Made by a program: the position numbers and the translations under genes
Notes under the pieces: generated by a model
Databases searched by the model: none
What the model saw: only the letters and a program-made list of their open reading frames with translations
Told to the model about the DNA's origin: nothing
Origin: Flavobacteriaceae bacterium
Lineage (GTDB): Bacteria > Bacteroidota > Bacteroidia > Flavobacteriales > Flavobacteriaceae
Direction of reading: 5' to 3'
Length of the DNA stretch: 60,499 nucleotides
Assembly (NCBI GenBank): GCA_028284745.1
Contig: JANQRC010000037.1
Span: forward strand, 1-60,499
Part shown: positions 16,499 through 25,512 of the stretch, piece after piece
Position numbering within the stretch: the first letter of the stretch is position 1
Layout: each line of letters starts with the position of its first letter

Positions 16499-17209
16499 TT
16501 ACGCCTCTGACTTCACTACCAGGCGGAATCCTTCGCCGTGTATATTTAGGATCTCGACAGCATCGTCCTTCTTCATGTACTTGCGAAGTTTAGCAATGTA
16601 GACGTCCATACTTCTGGATGTGAAGTAATTATCATCCCGCCATATCTTGGTCAATGCCAATTCGCGCGGCATTAGGTCGTTCTCGTGCAACGCAAGCAAT
16701 CTCAAAAGGTCGTTCTCCTTGGGTGAGAGTTTGATAGGGTCTTCGTCTTTATAGGTCAAAAAGCGTAGCTTGCTGTTCAAGTGAAAATTACCGATGGTAA
16801 ATTCAAATTGCTTGCTATCGGCCACAGAGTCACTTGCCTTGCGCTGCATGATCGCTTTGATCTTGAACAATAGCACTTCACTATCAAAAGGTTTGTTCAG
16901 GTAGTCGTCTGCCCCTACCTTGTATCCTTTCAGCACGTCTTCTTTCATCGTTTTGGCAGTAAGGAAGATAATGGGCACTTCTTGGTTACGCTCTCTTATC
17001 TCTTTGGCCAAGGTGAATCCATCCTTATAAGGCATCATCACATCTAGGATACAAAGGTCATAATTGTCCTTTTTGAACTTTTCGAAGCCTTCCATGCCGT
17101 TTTTGGCAAGGACAACGTCAAACTCATTCATGGATAGGTAATCCTTCAAGACTGCACCAAAGTTGGGGTCGTCTTCAACAAGTAATATTTTTTTGTTAAC
17201 TGTTTCCAT
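16499..17209 (-). CDS. rprY: OmpR-family response regulator, RprY-like
   Basis: 236 residues from ATG 17209; a TTG six bases upstream would add two residues. The receiver domain (1-120) has the acidic pair in VEDDPNF, phospho-acceptor Asp56 in CILDVMMPYKDG, Thr in FLTAKT and the Lys in YLNKPF. The C-terminal winged helix (about 140-236) ends in the typical IHGEGFRLVV. The combination DLCILDVMMP with KDGFTLAKEIR closely resembles RprY of Bacteroides. It lies 14 bases downstream of its cognate kinase gene, which is transcribed first. Confidence 0.92.
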   Translation of the reverse strand: METVNKKILLVEDDPNFGAVLKDYLSMNEFDVVLAKNGMEGFEKFKKDNYDLCILDVMMPYKDGFTLAKEIRERNQEVPIIFLTAKTMKEDVLKGYKVGADDYLNKPFDSEVLLFKIKAIMQRKASDSVADSKQFEFTIGNFHLNSKLRFLTYKDEDPIKLSPKENDLLRLLALHENDLMPRELALTKIWRDDNYFTSRSMDVYIAKLRKYMKKDDAVEILNIHGEGFRLVVKSEA

Positions 17210-17223
17210 GTTCAAATTCGTTT

Positions 17224-18807
17224 CTAGATTAATGGCAATTTTATGTAAAATGTACTTCCTACTCCCTTTTCACTTTCGGCGTACACCTCACCTTGATGAT
17301 CTTCTATTATTTTCTTCACATAGGCCAGGCCGAGACCATGACCTTTCACATTGTGTATGTTTCCAGTATGCTCGCGATAGAACTTTTCAAAAATTCGCTT
17401 CACGACTGCCTTGTTCATCCCACTTCCTTGGTCTTCGATCTTTATAAGGATGTTGTTCTTTATATTTTCGGTCTCGACATCTATTTTAGGAACATCAGGC
17501 GAATACTTTATGGCATTGTCCAAAATATTTACCAAGACATTGGTCATGTGCATATCATTGGCCAGTACCTCGTCGCTGAAAGCGTCCAGCTTGGTATGTA
17601 TATAACCGTTACGGTTTTCTACGATCAACGACACATGATCAATAGCATCACCAATGATGTCGTGCACACGTACCCTATCCTTACTAATATCTAACTGGTT
17701 CTTCTCTAGTTTAGAGATGCGTAGCACGTTTTCTACCTGAGCGTGCATTCGCTTGTTCTCATCACGGATCATGCCCAAATATCTCTTAACCTTCTCTCTG
17801 TCATCTACAACTTTTGGGTTCTTAATGGCGTCCAAAGCCAAATTGATCGTTGCAATAGGTGTCTTGAATTCGTGCGTCATGTTGTTGATGAAGTCGCTCT
17901 TTATCTCAGAGATCTGTTTTTGTCTTATCAACTGATACAATGCGCTTGAGTATGTGATCACAATGATCAACGTGAGGATCACAGACAGCAATGCCATCCC
18001 GAAGATCTGTGACATGAGAAACTTTTTCTTCTCTGGGAAAGAGACCACGAGGTCAAAATTGCTCTTTCCTTTTGAGTCTACAAACAGTGGCGTCACATAT
18101 TGTTTTACGCCAACGATCGGTTTATAATCAGCACTTTTTACCTTGGTGGCCAACCCGTTACTATACACACCATAGCCAAAATCGATATCGATACCTAGGT
18201 CCATAAACTCTCTGGAAAGCAATAGCTCTAGCTGCGTCTTGTTCAATCGCTTGTGAACTGGCTTGGACTTGACCATGTCTAGAAAAGCTTCTTCGTAGAT
18301 CGCCTTTTCCATTGAGGCAAGGCGCTCTACCGTTTTTATCTTCTCTATAGGTGTCATGGTACGGATCATCTCATCGAACGAGCCAGACTCTGCGTACGTT
18401 GTTCGCGTACGGATACTTTTAAGGTCCTTGACCGTAGCCGAATCTTGCAAATTTTTGTCAAAGAACGAAGCTGTGATATTGTACTCTTCTTCTAAAACGC
18501 CATGCGAGTAGATGAAGACTTGGTCTGTGCTTTCGTCGCGATCAGCAAATAAGATGATGTCCCTTATCTGTGATTCTTGTGGCTCGCCTATACTATCCTT
18601 TAGCTTATCGAACGCTGCGATGAAGTCGCGCTGCTCTTTATCTCGTATCTTCTCCGAGACCCGTATCAGGGCTTGGTTTATCGTTTGTGAGAATTGTTCT
18701 TCTTTGCTATCTACAGATGTCTTGATCCAATACCCTTGAACTAGAATGATTCCGATCAATGAGAGACTCATCAAGACGACAAGCGAAATGAACAGACGTT
18801 TACTCAT
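17224..18807 (-). CDS. rprX: Membrane sensor histidine kinase, RprX-like
   Basis: 527 residues. Membrane helices at about 7-27 and 264-289 flank a periplasmic sensor of roughly 230 residues with no recognised fold. The dimerisation and phospho-acceptor domain carries His312 in NNMTHEFKTPIATI. The ATPase region follows with N-box LVNILDNAIKYSP, G1 IEDQGSGM, the F-box FEKFYREHTG and G2 GHGLGLAYVKKI. It precedes the response regulator in the same operon. A TAAATTTG -7 box ends only five bases before the ATG, so the message may be leaderless. The stimulus cannot be inferred. Confidence 0.93.
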   Translation of the reverse strand: MSKRLFISLVVLMSLSLIGIILVQGYWIKTSVDSKEEQFSQTINQALIRVSEKIRDKEQRDFIAAFDKLKDSIGEPQESQIRDIILFADRDESTDQVFIYSHGVLEEEYNITASFFDKNLQDSATVKDLKSIRTRTTYAESGSFDEMIRTMTPIEKIKTVERLASMEKAIYEEAFLDMVKSKPVHKRLNKTQLELLLSREFMDLGIDIDFGYGVYSNGLATKVKSADYKPIVGVKQYVTPLFVDSKGKSNFDLVVSFPEKKKFLMSQIFGMALLSVILTLIIVITYSSALYQLIRQKQISEIKSDFINNMTHEFKTPIATINLALDAIKNPKVVDDREKVKRYLGMIRDENKRMHAQVENVLRISKLEKNQLDISKDRVRVHDIIGDAIDHVSLIVENRNGYIHTKLDAFSDEVLANDMHMTNVLVNILDNAIKYSPDVPKIDVETENIKNNILIKIEDQGSGMNKAVVKRIFEKFYREHTGNIHNVKGHGLGLAYVKKIIEDHQGEVYAESEKGVGSTFYIKLPLI

Positions 18808-18812
18808 TCGGT

Positions 18813-18820
18813 CAAATTTA
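18813..18820 (-). promoter_or_regulatory. -7 element of the histidine kinase gene
   Basis: Minus-strand TAAATTTG, with ACCGA between it and the ATG at 18807. Start of transcription would fall on or next to the start codon. No good -33 TTTG is visible. Confidence 0.45.
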
Positions 18821-18888
18821 AATGTTTACGCAGTAGGCTGTTTTCGTTTTAACCTCAACTTAACAAAATTGTTAATGTACTGAAAGAA

Positions 18889-19479
18889 TTAACCTTCATC
18901 GTGAAGGATCTGGCGATGAATCTCTTTCACTTGTACCAAGGTGTCTGCCAAGTCGATGTTATTGATCACATGATCCGAAAGTGCCACCCGCTGCTCATCG
19001 GACCATTGATTTTTGGCACGTGCCAGAACCTGGTCTTCTGTGGCGTCATCTCGATCCATTACACGCGCTACCCTTATTTTCACAGGTGCGGTAACAGTAA
19101 TAACGATATCACATTGATGATGTAGGTCGTTCTCGAATAGGATCGCAGTTTCTTTGATCGCATATGGCGATTCTTGCGCTCTTGCCCATTCCTTGAAATC
19201 CTTGCCTACTGCTGGGTGCACAATACTATTTATGGTATGTAGGGCGTTGGCATTGTTGAAGACGATCGCTGCCAAGTAACTTCTGTTCAGTTGACCGTGC
19301 TCATCATAAGAATCTTCTCCAAATGCAAGTGTAAGCTGCTGCTTTATTTCATGTGAAGTGACCATGAGTTGTTTGGCTCTCTCATCTGAGGTATAGACAG
19401 GAACACCTAATTCGTTGAACATTTTGCTCACTGTGGTCTTCCCGCTTCCAATTCCTCCAGTAAGTCCTACTACTTTCAT
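18889..19479 (-). CDS. coaE: Dephospho-CoA kinase
   Basis: 196 residues, usual size. Performs the last step of CoA synthesis, phosphorylating the 3'-hydroxyl of dephospho-CoA. The P-loop is GLTGGIGSGKTTVSKMF (residues 5-21). YTSDERAK, IVHPAVGKDF, and ETAILFEND with a later RVARVMDRD(D) lid segment are in family order. Its ATG overlaps the ybbR stop by 4 bases (ATGA), so translation is coupled; CoaBC for the earlier steps is encoded at 23965-25176. Confidence 0.95.
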   Translation of the reverse strand: MKVVGLTGGIGSGKTTVSKMFNELGVPVYTSDERAKQLMVTSHEIKQQLTLAFGEDSYDEHGQLNRSYLAAIVFNNANALHTINSIVHPAVGKDFKEWARAQESPYAIKETAILFENDLHHQCDIVITVTAPVKIRVARVMDRDDATEDQVLARAKNQWSDEQRVALSDHVINNIDLADTLVQVKEIHRQILHDEG

Positions 19480-20423
19480 TCTTTGATCAAATAATCTATT
19501 TTGCTATTCTCGATCCTTGCTGCAGCAATTGAAGATGGGCGGCTTGTCAACACAGCTTCCAGAGGGCTGTCTCCTTCGTTATAGTAACACTCTACCGTAA
19601 ACTCTGTTGGGTCTATCTTATCGATGTCTTTTAGGCCAACCGTGTATATGATGTTCACACTATTAGGAAACAATCGAATCGTTGTTCCTTCTGGCAGGTC
19701 TCTTATCGTAATTGGCACTTCTACCTCTTTCTCTGTATATCGGTCTACTTTTGCAGAAATGGCCACAGAAGTTTCTACTGTCTTTATCAGCTTACTTGCG
19801 GGTGATTCAAACGTAAGCTCTAGAGCTATATCATCGGCAACATCCTTCAGGGTAGTTGCTTCGGTATATATTTCTGTAATAGCATCCAGCTGTGCCTTGG
19901 GGCCAATTAGCTGAATCGAGTCCTTTTCCAATTGCATGGTACCCACGTAGCCATAGCCTGGTTTGAAGGCTACTTCAATGTTAGGTATGACTTTCACATA
20001 CTTGCTGTCACTATAGCTAGTCTTTATAAAAAGTGTGTCTGCATTTAGGCTCAAGATCTGAACATCGGATGGAAATTGCTTTACAAGATGGCCTAACTGC
20101 TCATCCGCTATGAGATAATCTCTGTCGTTGGTCGTCGCTAGCTTTTCCGCATTGAGTGATACATCCTTGCCAAAAAGCTGCATGCCCAGTAATCTGAAAC
20201 CGTGTGAAGAAACAGTGACAGGCAATGCCATGGGAGATGGATCGTACAGAAAACGGTTCTGTGGTAGCTGTTCTACAAAGGCATTGCAAACTATTGTAGT
20301 GGTGTAGGTCTTAGATAGCTTGTTCATAAACCAAGTGACCAACGAGAATACGATGAATATCAAGAACATCTTGATCTTTCTACGCTGAAAGAACGATAGC
20401 AACTGCTTATTGAGCTTACTCAT
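19476..20423 (-). CDS. YbbR-like domain protein
   Basis: 315 residues from ATG 20423; longer frames upstream would run through a terminator hairpin and are rejected. A basic N-terminus (RRKIK) precedes one membrane anchor (about 18-36, MFLIFIVFSLVTWFMNKLS), followed by an extracytoplasmic beta-rich region with YbbR-type repeats (KVIPNIEVAFKPGYGYVG..., QLIGPKAQLDAI, and VPITIRDLPEGTTIRLFPNSV). YbbR/CdaR proteins in Firmicutes regulate diadenylate cyclase; whether that holds in flavobacteria is not known and no cyclase gene is present here. Coupled to coaE by a 4-base overlap. Confidence 0.85.
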   Translation of the reverse strand: MSKLNKQLLSFFQRRKIKMFLIFIVFSLVTWFMNKLSKTYTTTIVCNAFVEQLPQNRFLYDPSPMALPVTVSSHGFRLLGMQLFGKDVSLNAEKLATTNDRDYLIADEQLGHLVKQFPSDVQILSLNADTLFIKTSYSDSKYVKVIPNIEVAFKPGYGYVGTMQLEKDSIQLIGPKAQLDAITEIYTEATTLKDVADDIALELTFESPASKLIKTVETSVAISAKVDRYTEKEVEVPITIRDLPEGTTIRLFPNSVNIIYTVGLKDIDKIDPTEFTVECYYNEGDSPLEAVLTSRPSSIAAARIENSKIDYLIKE

Positions 20424-20428
20424 GCAGA

Positions 20429-20436
20429 CAAAGATA
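20429..20436 (-). promoter_or_regulatory. -7 element of the ybbR-coaE operon
   Basis: Minus-strand TATCTTTG, five bases (TCTGC) before the ybbR ATG. It follows directly after the fabI terminator, giving ybbR-coaE an independent promoter. No -33 match because the terminator stem occupies that space. Confidence 0.5.
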
Positions 20437-20455
20437 ATCCTTTTGAGAAAGAAGA

Positions 20456-20474
20456 AGCCACCGCTAGGGTGGCT
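20456..20474 (-). terminator. Terminator of fabI
   Basis: AGCCACC/GGTGGCT, 7-bp stem with a 5-base loop. On the minus strand it is followed by TCTTCTTTCTC, 30 bases after the fabI stop. Confidence 0.75.
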
Positions 20475-20503
20475 CTTGTACATACAATCGCTATTGACCC
20501 TGA

Positions 20504-21319
20504 TCAATCTTCTGTAAACTCGTCGATCACTTCTTGACTAACTCCCGTATTAGAGAATCCCCCGTCATGGAACAGATTCTGCATCGTTACTTTTTTGGTC
20601 AGGTCAGAAAACAGCGAGACGGTATAATCGGCACAGTCTTGGGCGGTTGCATTGCCCAATGGTGACATCTTTTCCGCATAGGTGATAAACCCATCAAATC
20701 CCTTTACCCCCTTACCAGCGGTAGTAGGTGTTGGAGATTGTGAAATGGTGTTGACCCTCACTTTCTTCTCTTTACCGAAGAAATAGCCAAAGCTACGAGC
20801 CACCGATTCTAGATAGGCCTTGTTATCTGCCATATCATTGTAGTCAGGAAAAGTACGCTGGGCTGCCATATAGGTCAATGCGACAATGCTACCCCATTCG
20901 TTCATGGCATCATTTTGGAACAAGGATTGGCAGACCTTGTGAAAAGATAAAGCAGAAACATCCCAACCTTTGGTGGTCCAATCGTACTTCTCGTCTGTAT
21001 AGTGACGGCCTTTTCTAACGTTTACCGACATCCCTATAGAATGCAGCACAAAGTCTAACTTCCCACCAAGGGCCTCCATAGACTGGGTCACTAGGTTATT
21101 CAGATCGTCCATATTGGTAGCATCTGCAGGGATGATCTGTGCGCTTGTCTTTTCGGCCAAAGCGTTGATCTGCCCCATGCGCATGGCAATGGGTGCATTG
21201 GTAAGCACGAAAGTTCCTCCTTCTTCGTGTACTCGTTCGGCGGTTTTCCAAGCTATTGAATGCTCATCTAGCGCACCAAATATGATTCCTTTTTTTCCTT
21301 GTAGTAAATTATATGCCAT
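20504..21319 (-). CDS. fabI: Enoyl-[acyl-carrier-protein] reductase (NADH), FabI
   Basis: 271 residues. Reduces trans-2-enoyl-ACP in the last step of each fatty-acid elongation cycle. The fold is a divergent short-chain dehydrogenase with LLQGKKGIIFGALDEHSIAWKTA-like start (GxxxxxSIAW pattern near 15-26), HSIGMS near residue 92, and the FabI-type Tyr-x6-Lys (YNDMADNK, about 159-166), followed by RVNTISQSPTPTTA. The C-terminus has NLFHDGGFSNTG. A -7 box TATCTTTG lies at 21350-21357 in the gap after recN, and a terminator follows, so it is a single-gene unit. Confidence 0.96.
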   Translation of the reverse strand: MAYNLLQGKKGIIFGALDEHSIAWKTAERVHEEGGTFVLTNAPIAMRMGQINALAEKTSAQIIPADATNMDDLNNLVTQSMEALGGKLDFVLHSIGMSVNVRKGRHYTDEKYDWTTKGWDVSALSFHKVCQSLFQNDAMNEWGSIVALTYMAAQRTFPDYNDMADNKAYLESVARSFGYFFGKEKKVRVNTISQSPTPTTAGKGVKGFDGFITYAEKMSPLGNATAQDCADYTVSLFSDLTKKVTMQNLFHDGGFSNTGVSQEVIDEFTED

Positions 21320-21349
21320 TGGTCAAAGTTTTCCTTAATTGATCAGCCG

Positions 21350-21357
21350 CAAAGATA
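21350..21357 (-). promoter_or_regulatory. -7 element of fabI
   Basis: Minus-strand TATCTTTG, 30 bases before the fabI ATG, in the short gap after recN. Confidence 0.5.
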
Positions 21358-21367
21358 CTCCAAAAAT

Positions 21368-23020
21368 CTAATTGAGTAGCTGTTTGGCATGTGCCACTGC
21401 AGAATCTGTTATTTGGCTTCCGCCAAGCATCTGAGCAATCTCTACCACACGTTCTTCTTGGCTCAATTGTTTCAAGTGCGAAGCAGTGATGGCTCCATCA
21501 TCGGTCTTGTACACTTTATAGTGTTGATGCCCTTTTGCTGCTACCTGTGGTAAATGAGTGATTGAAAACACTTGCATGCTATGACTCATCTGCAGCATGA
21601 TATCGGCAACCTTTTCGGAAACAGCGCCAGAAACCCCAGTGTCTATCTCATCGAAGATGATCGAAGGCAGTTTCGTGTATTTTGAAATTATCGCCTTGAT
21701 ACACAACATGATACGAGAAAGTTCGCCGCCTGAGGCAACCTTCTTGAGCAGACCAAAATTTGCGCCTTTGTTTGCTGAGAACATAAAACTGATCGTATCC
21801 TTGCCATTCATCAAAAAGCTATCGGTATGTGCTATTCTAATATCGAAACGCGCATTTTGCATACCCAGGTCTACCAACATTCGCTCTAGCTGACTTGTCA
21901 GTTTTGGGATTGCTGCCTGCCTATTCTCATAGATCGACCTGGCTAGCCTATTCAGCTTACCCTCAATTTCATCGCGTTCTTTTTGAAGAGCATGTATCTC
22001 TTCATCTACATTTTCAGTGGCAACGACTTTTTCTTCAAGACTATGTGCAACCGCCACGAGTGCCGGTATTGTGGAAACACTGTGCTTGTTGAATAGGTCA
22101 TGAATTGTCTGCAGTCTCGCATTGACATCGGCCAATCGCTGCGGATCTGCTTCGATACGTTCTTCAGTACGTTGTACCTCATCGAAAATGTCTTCCAACT
22201 CAAGCGATGCGCTTGCAATTCTATCTGCGATCTCCTGTAAGGGTTCTGAAAAGCCCGCAATGCGATTCAGCGTATTCTTAAGCTGCTGCAAATTGCTCAA
22301 AATGCCTAGGTTCTCATCGTTCAGCAACTGATAGGCAGCTGTCAGCTGCTCGCGGATCTCTTCGACATTGTTGAGCGTTTCATGTTCTTCCTCCAAAGAA
22401 GTAAGTTCTTGGCCCTCTAACTGGGCTTCTTGAAGTTCTTTAAGCAAAAAACTATTATAATCTAATTCTTTAGACGCTTCTGCTTTGAATTGTTGTAGCT
22501 GTTCTAACCTCTTGTCTATCGATTTGAATTCTGAAAGTGCTTGCCTGTATAAGCCTAGGTCTTTTTTGGTGTTGGCAAGTGCATCTAGCACCAAAAATTG
22601 AAAGTCGTTATCGGCAAGCTCCAAGGTTTGGTACTGGGAATGAATGTCTATCAAGCGACTTCCCAGCGCTTGCATCACTTGCAAGGTTACTGGCGAGTCA
22701 TTGATGAATGCCCTAGACTTTCCACTTGGCAAGATCTCGCGACGCAGATAGGTCTCAGCATCATGATCAAGGTCGTTCTCATCAAAAAAACGTTGCAGTC
22801 CGTATTGTTGTATCTGAAATACAGCTTCGATGATGCACTTTGCATCCCTTTGCCTTAAGCTACTCAGGTCTGCACGTTTGCCTAGTACCAATGACAGCCC
22901 ATCGAGCAGAATGGACTTTCCGGCTCCTGTTTCTCCCGTGATGATCGTAAAGCCTTCAGAAAAGGCCACATTGATATCATCTATCAACGCAAAATTCTTT
23001 ATGGAAAGTGTGGTGAGCAA
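21368..23020 (-). CDS. recN: DNA repair protein RecN
   Basis: 550 residues, TTG start at 23020. An SMC-like ATPase for double-strand-break repair. The Walker A is GETGAGKS (29-36) after the LSIKNFALID opening. A long coiled-coil with heptad-rich Glu/Leu/Gln (about 150-370) separates this from the C-terminal half, which has the ABC signature SGGELSRIML, Walker B IIFDEIDTGVSG and the final ITHLPQVAAKG switch. Its promoter is the best-matched minus-strand promoter in the window, with TTTG and TATCTTTG separated by 19 bases. Confidence 0.96.
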   Translation of the reverse strand: MLTTLSIKNFALIDDINVAFSEGFTIITGETGAGKSILLDGLSLVLGKRADLSSLRQRDAKCIIEAVFQIQQYGLQRFFDENDLDHDAETYLRREILPSGKSRAFINDSPVTLQVMQALGSRLIDIHSQYQTLELADNDFQFLVLDALANTKKDLGLYRQALSEFKSIDKRLEQLQQFKAEASKELDYNSFLLKELQEAQLEGQELTSLEEEHETLNNVEEIREQLTAAYQLLNDENLGILSNLQQLKNTLNRIAGFSEPLQEIADRIASASLELEDIFDEVQRTEERIEADPQRLADVNARLQTIHDLFNKHSVSTIPALVAVAHSLEEKVVATENVDEEIHALQKERDEIEGKLNRLARSIYENRQAAIPKLTSQLERMLVDLGMQNARFDIRIAHTDSFLMNGKDTISFMFSANKGANFGLLKKVASGGELSRIMLCIKAIISKYTKLPSIIFDEIDTGVSGAVSEKVADIMLQMSHSMQVFSITHLPQVAAKGHQHYKVYKTDDGAITASHLKQLSQEERVVEIAQMLGGSQITDSAVAHAKQLLN

Positions 23021-23044
23021 CTAATTCTGGTTTATCGTATCAAA

Positions 23045-23075
23045 CAAAGATAAGCGCTGGTCGCAGAACAGCAAA
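23045..23075 (-). promoter_or_regulatory. recN promoter (consensus match)
   Basis: On the minus strand TTTG (23075-23072), 19 bases, TATCTTTG (23052-23045): exact fit to the flavobacterial consensus TTTG-N19-TAnnTTTG. The start codon is 25 bases downstream. Confidence 0.75.
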
Positions 23076-23081
23076 CTGGCC

Positions 23082-23972
23082 TCAGTACTTGATGCTTTGC
23101 CATTTGCTGGCAAAAAAGGGTGCTACATCATTGAGTGTTTCTTGTAACTCAGTGATGTTTATAGATGGGCCATCACTAAATACCTGTTGAATTTCATCAC
23201 TTTTCGCATCAAAGAAGACCTGTGCCAGGAAAGAGTTGGGGCGCCTTTTGTTCATGGTCTCGAAACTAAGCAATGCCCGTGCAATTGTTTCCTTTGCCCG
23301 GAGTTGTTTGTCGCCCATTGTATCCAAGCCTAGACGGTGGTAATCATACATCACACTACGATATTCCCTAAAAGTATCAGACAAGATATTGTCTATAAGC
23401 CAGAAGCGATTGCGTAATCCATCATTCTGACTCCAACCCAAAAAACCACTCTGCTGCGAGAGGTTAACGATGCGTTGTGCTACTTCGTAGTATTCCGTGC
23501 CACCTCTAAGTGAGAAGGTATCAGCATCCAATCCCAAAATGATATAAACGTAGTACGTGACCAAAGAGACCAAATTGGTCTCGAATCCATTAGGGTTGTA
23601 TACCAGAGGCTGAAACTCTAAGTACAAGAAATTGGCATCCTTGTCTTGGAAGTTGAACACAGGGGTCTCGTATGTAGACTCGTATACTGGGCGTTGGGAT
23701 TGCACCTGTAATGCAGCTGTAAAGCGATCGCTCTCGTATTGCGAAATGTTGAATACAAAGCTACAATTGATACGCTCGTGCTCTGCATATTGTTTGTTGG
23801 TCCACTGGGTCTTGTTAATGAGATCATTGAGCGACCGCTCTAAAGATTTAAATATTTGCTGATTGGTCTGATTGACAAAATCTGCATTCACCGATACTGT
23901 CGCATTCAACTCTTGTGCTGCAGCCAGGTTAGAAAGCAATACCGATAATATAACAACAAACTTCTTATGCAT
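23082..23972 (-). CDS. porD: DUF4835 protein, PorD-type (type IX secretion associated)
   Basis: 296 residues with a signal peptide (1-19, ending AAAQ). The DUF4835 family includes PorD. Features: LNATVSVNADFVNQTNQQIF at the mature N-terminus, the NDLINKTQWTN segment, YESTYETPVFNFQDKD, a YYVYIILGLDADTFSLRGG segment, and a C-terminal NDVAPFFASKWQ. Known: PorD homologues are linked to gliding or type IX secretion in Bacteroidota, although the exact job is unclear. The stop overlaps coaBC's end region: its ATG lies 8 bases inside the coaBC coding sequence, so translation is probably coupled. The gene order recN-porD-coaBC-rpoZ-bamD is conserved in flavobacteria. Confidence 0.85.
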   Translation of the reverse strand: MHKKFVVILSVLLSNLAAAQELNATVSVNADFVNQTNQQIFKSLERSLNDLINKTQWTNKQYAEHERINCSFVFNISQYESDRFTAALQVQSQRPVYESTYETPVFNFQDKDANFLYLEFQPLVYNPNGFETNLVSLVTYYVYIILGLDADTFSLRGGTEYYEVAQRIVNLSQQSGFLGWSQNDGLRNRFWLIDNILSDTFREYRSVMYDYHRLGLDTMGDKQLRAKETIARALLSFETMNKRRPNSFLAQVFFDAKSDEIQQVFSDGPSINITELQETLNDVAPFFASKWQSIKY

Positions 23973-25176
23973 TGAATGATCTTAATATGACATTGAATAT
24001 GTCTGCGGCCACTTCTTCCTTTGGTTTCACTTCAAACGGAAATTGTTTGAAATTCTTATCAATAATAGTGATTTTATTGGTAGGTGTACCAAAACCAGCT
24101 CCCTCATCCTGTAATGAGTTCAATACGATGGCATCCAGATTCTTTGTTGTCAGCTTCTTTCTGGCATTTTCCACCTCATTGTTTGTCTCTAAAGCAAATC
24201 CTACTAAGAATTGTTTGTCTTTTATTTCACCCAGGGACCTCAAGATATCCTGAGTGCCCTCTAGTTCTATGTTCATCTCGGCTCCCTGTTTCTTGATCTT
24301 GATGTTAGATACGTTACGCGGGCGGTAATCAGCAACCGCGGCTGAAAGAATAGCAATGTCTGCAGTGGCGTATCGCTCATGACAAGCCTCATACATCTCC
24401 TGTGCACTAACTACACGTTTCACGGTAACCAAGGCATGGTCTAGTTGAAGGTGTGTGGGCCCAGTCACCAAATATACCTCTGCACCAAGATCGGCAGCTT
24501 CCTTGGCCAAGGCAAAGCCCATTCTGCCAGAAGAGTGATTGCCGATAAACCTAACGGGGTCTATGGCCTCATAGGTTGGTCCCGCAGTAATGAGTACTTT
24601 CTTTCCTCTTAGCGGGAGCTTTTTTAGCACATCATGCTCTATAAAAGAAACGATGTCGTCTGGCTCCGCCATACGGCCTTGACCGACCAGACCACTCGCC
24701 AATTCGCCAGAAGTGGCAGGTATCATGATGTTCCCGAAGGAAATGAGCTTTTCAAAATTCTCTTTAGAAGAAGGATGTTGATACATGTCCAGGTCCATTG
24801 CTGGAGCAAAATACACTGGGCATTTGGCCGAGGCATAGGTGGCCAACAGCAGATTGTCGCTCTGGCCAGCGGCCATTTTAGACAATGTATTGGCCGTAGC
24901 TGGAGCAATCACCATGTGATCCGCCCATAGGCCTAGCTCTACATGGTTGTTCCAAACGGCATTCTCGTCTTCTTCGTTTGTAAAAGAAGAGTGAACAGGA
25001 TTCTTAGAAAGGGTCGATAAGGTAAGTGGTGTCACAAAATCTTTTGCGGCTTCTGTCATGACCACTCGTACGCGAGCACCAGCTTTAATGAAGCCACGCA
25101 CAAGAAAAGCTGTCTTGTACGCTGCTATTCCACCTGTTACACCCAGCAGGATGTTCTTGCCGCTGAGTATAGACAT
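23965..25176 (-). CDS. coaBC: Bifunctional CoaBC (phosphopantothenoylcysteine synthetase/decarboxylase)
   Basis: 403 residues from ATG 25176 (a GTG three bases upstream is possible). Two enzymes of CoA synthesis in one chain. The N-terminal flavin decarboxylase CoaC (about 1-180) shows [36 protein letters not shown], and the PAMDLDMY (PXMNxxMW-like) motif. The C-terminal CTP-dependent ligase CoaB (about 190-403) has [33 protein letters not shown] and the late KKxxxxDAIVLN segment with LVGFALET. It lies 2 bases after rpoZ and overlaps porD by 8 bases. Confidence 0.95.
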   Translation of the reverse strand: MSILSGKNILLGVTGGIAAYKTAFLVRGFIKAGARVRVVMTEAAKDFVTPLTLSTLSKNPVHSSFTNEEDENAVWNNHVELGLWADHMVIAPATANTLSKMAAGQSDNLLLATYASAKCPVYFAPAMDLDMYQHPSSKENFEKLISFGNIMIPATSGELASGLVGQGRMAEPDDIVSFIEHDVLKKLPLRGKKVLITAGPTYEAIDPVRFIGNHSSGRMGFALAKEAADLGAEVYLVTGPTHLQLDHALVTVKRVVSAQEMYEACHERYATADIAILSAAVADYRPRNVSNIKIKKQGAEMNIELEGTQDILRSLGEIKDKQFLVGFALETNNEVENARKKLTTKNLDAIVLNSLQDEGAGFGTPTNKITIIDKNFKQFPFEVKPKEEVAADIFNVILRSFNA

Positions 25177-25178
25177 CA

Positions 25179-25502
25179 CTATGGGTTCTTTTCAGTATTC
25201 CTGTGGTAGATCTTATCTTCTAGCCATTCCTCTACTGCCAGTGCATGAGGTTTAGGCAGACGCTCATAGAATCTTGACACTTCTATTTGCTCTTTGTTCT
25301 CAAAGACTTCTTCCAAGCTGTCTGTGTAGGTAGCAAATTCGTCTAGCTTTTCTAGCAACTCCTTCTTGATCTCTGAATTGATCTGTGTTGCGCGCTTTGC
25401 AACGATGGAAATAGCTTCGTAGATGTTCCCAGTAGCCTCATCAAACTCGTTACGGTTTACGGTTGTGGTAGATACTGGAGCGTTGGAGTTCTTATAATCC
25501 AT
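25179..25502 (-). CDS. rpoZ: RNA polymerase omega subunit
   Basis: 107 residues of the Bacteroidota omega type: a variable N-terminus ([16 protein letters not shown]), then [32 protein letters not shown], the omega-like core, and a C-terminal [22 protein letters not shown] stretch that is typical of this phylum. The core fits RpoZ's fold and aids RNA polymerase assembly. It lies between bamD (10 bases upstream) and coaBC (2 bases downstream), a conserved arrangement. Confidence 0.9.
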   Translation of the reverse strand: MDYKNSNAPVSTTTVNRNEFDEATGNIYEAISIVAKRATQINSEIKKELLEKLDEFATYTDSLEEVFENKEQIEVSRFYERLPKPHALAVEEWLEDKIYHRNTEKNP

Positions 25503-25512
25503 TTTATTTAGT

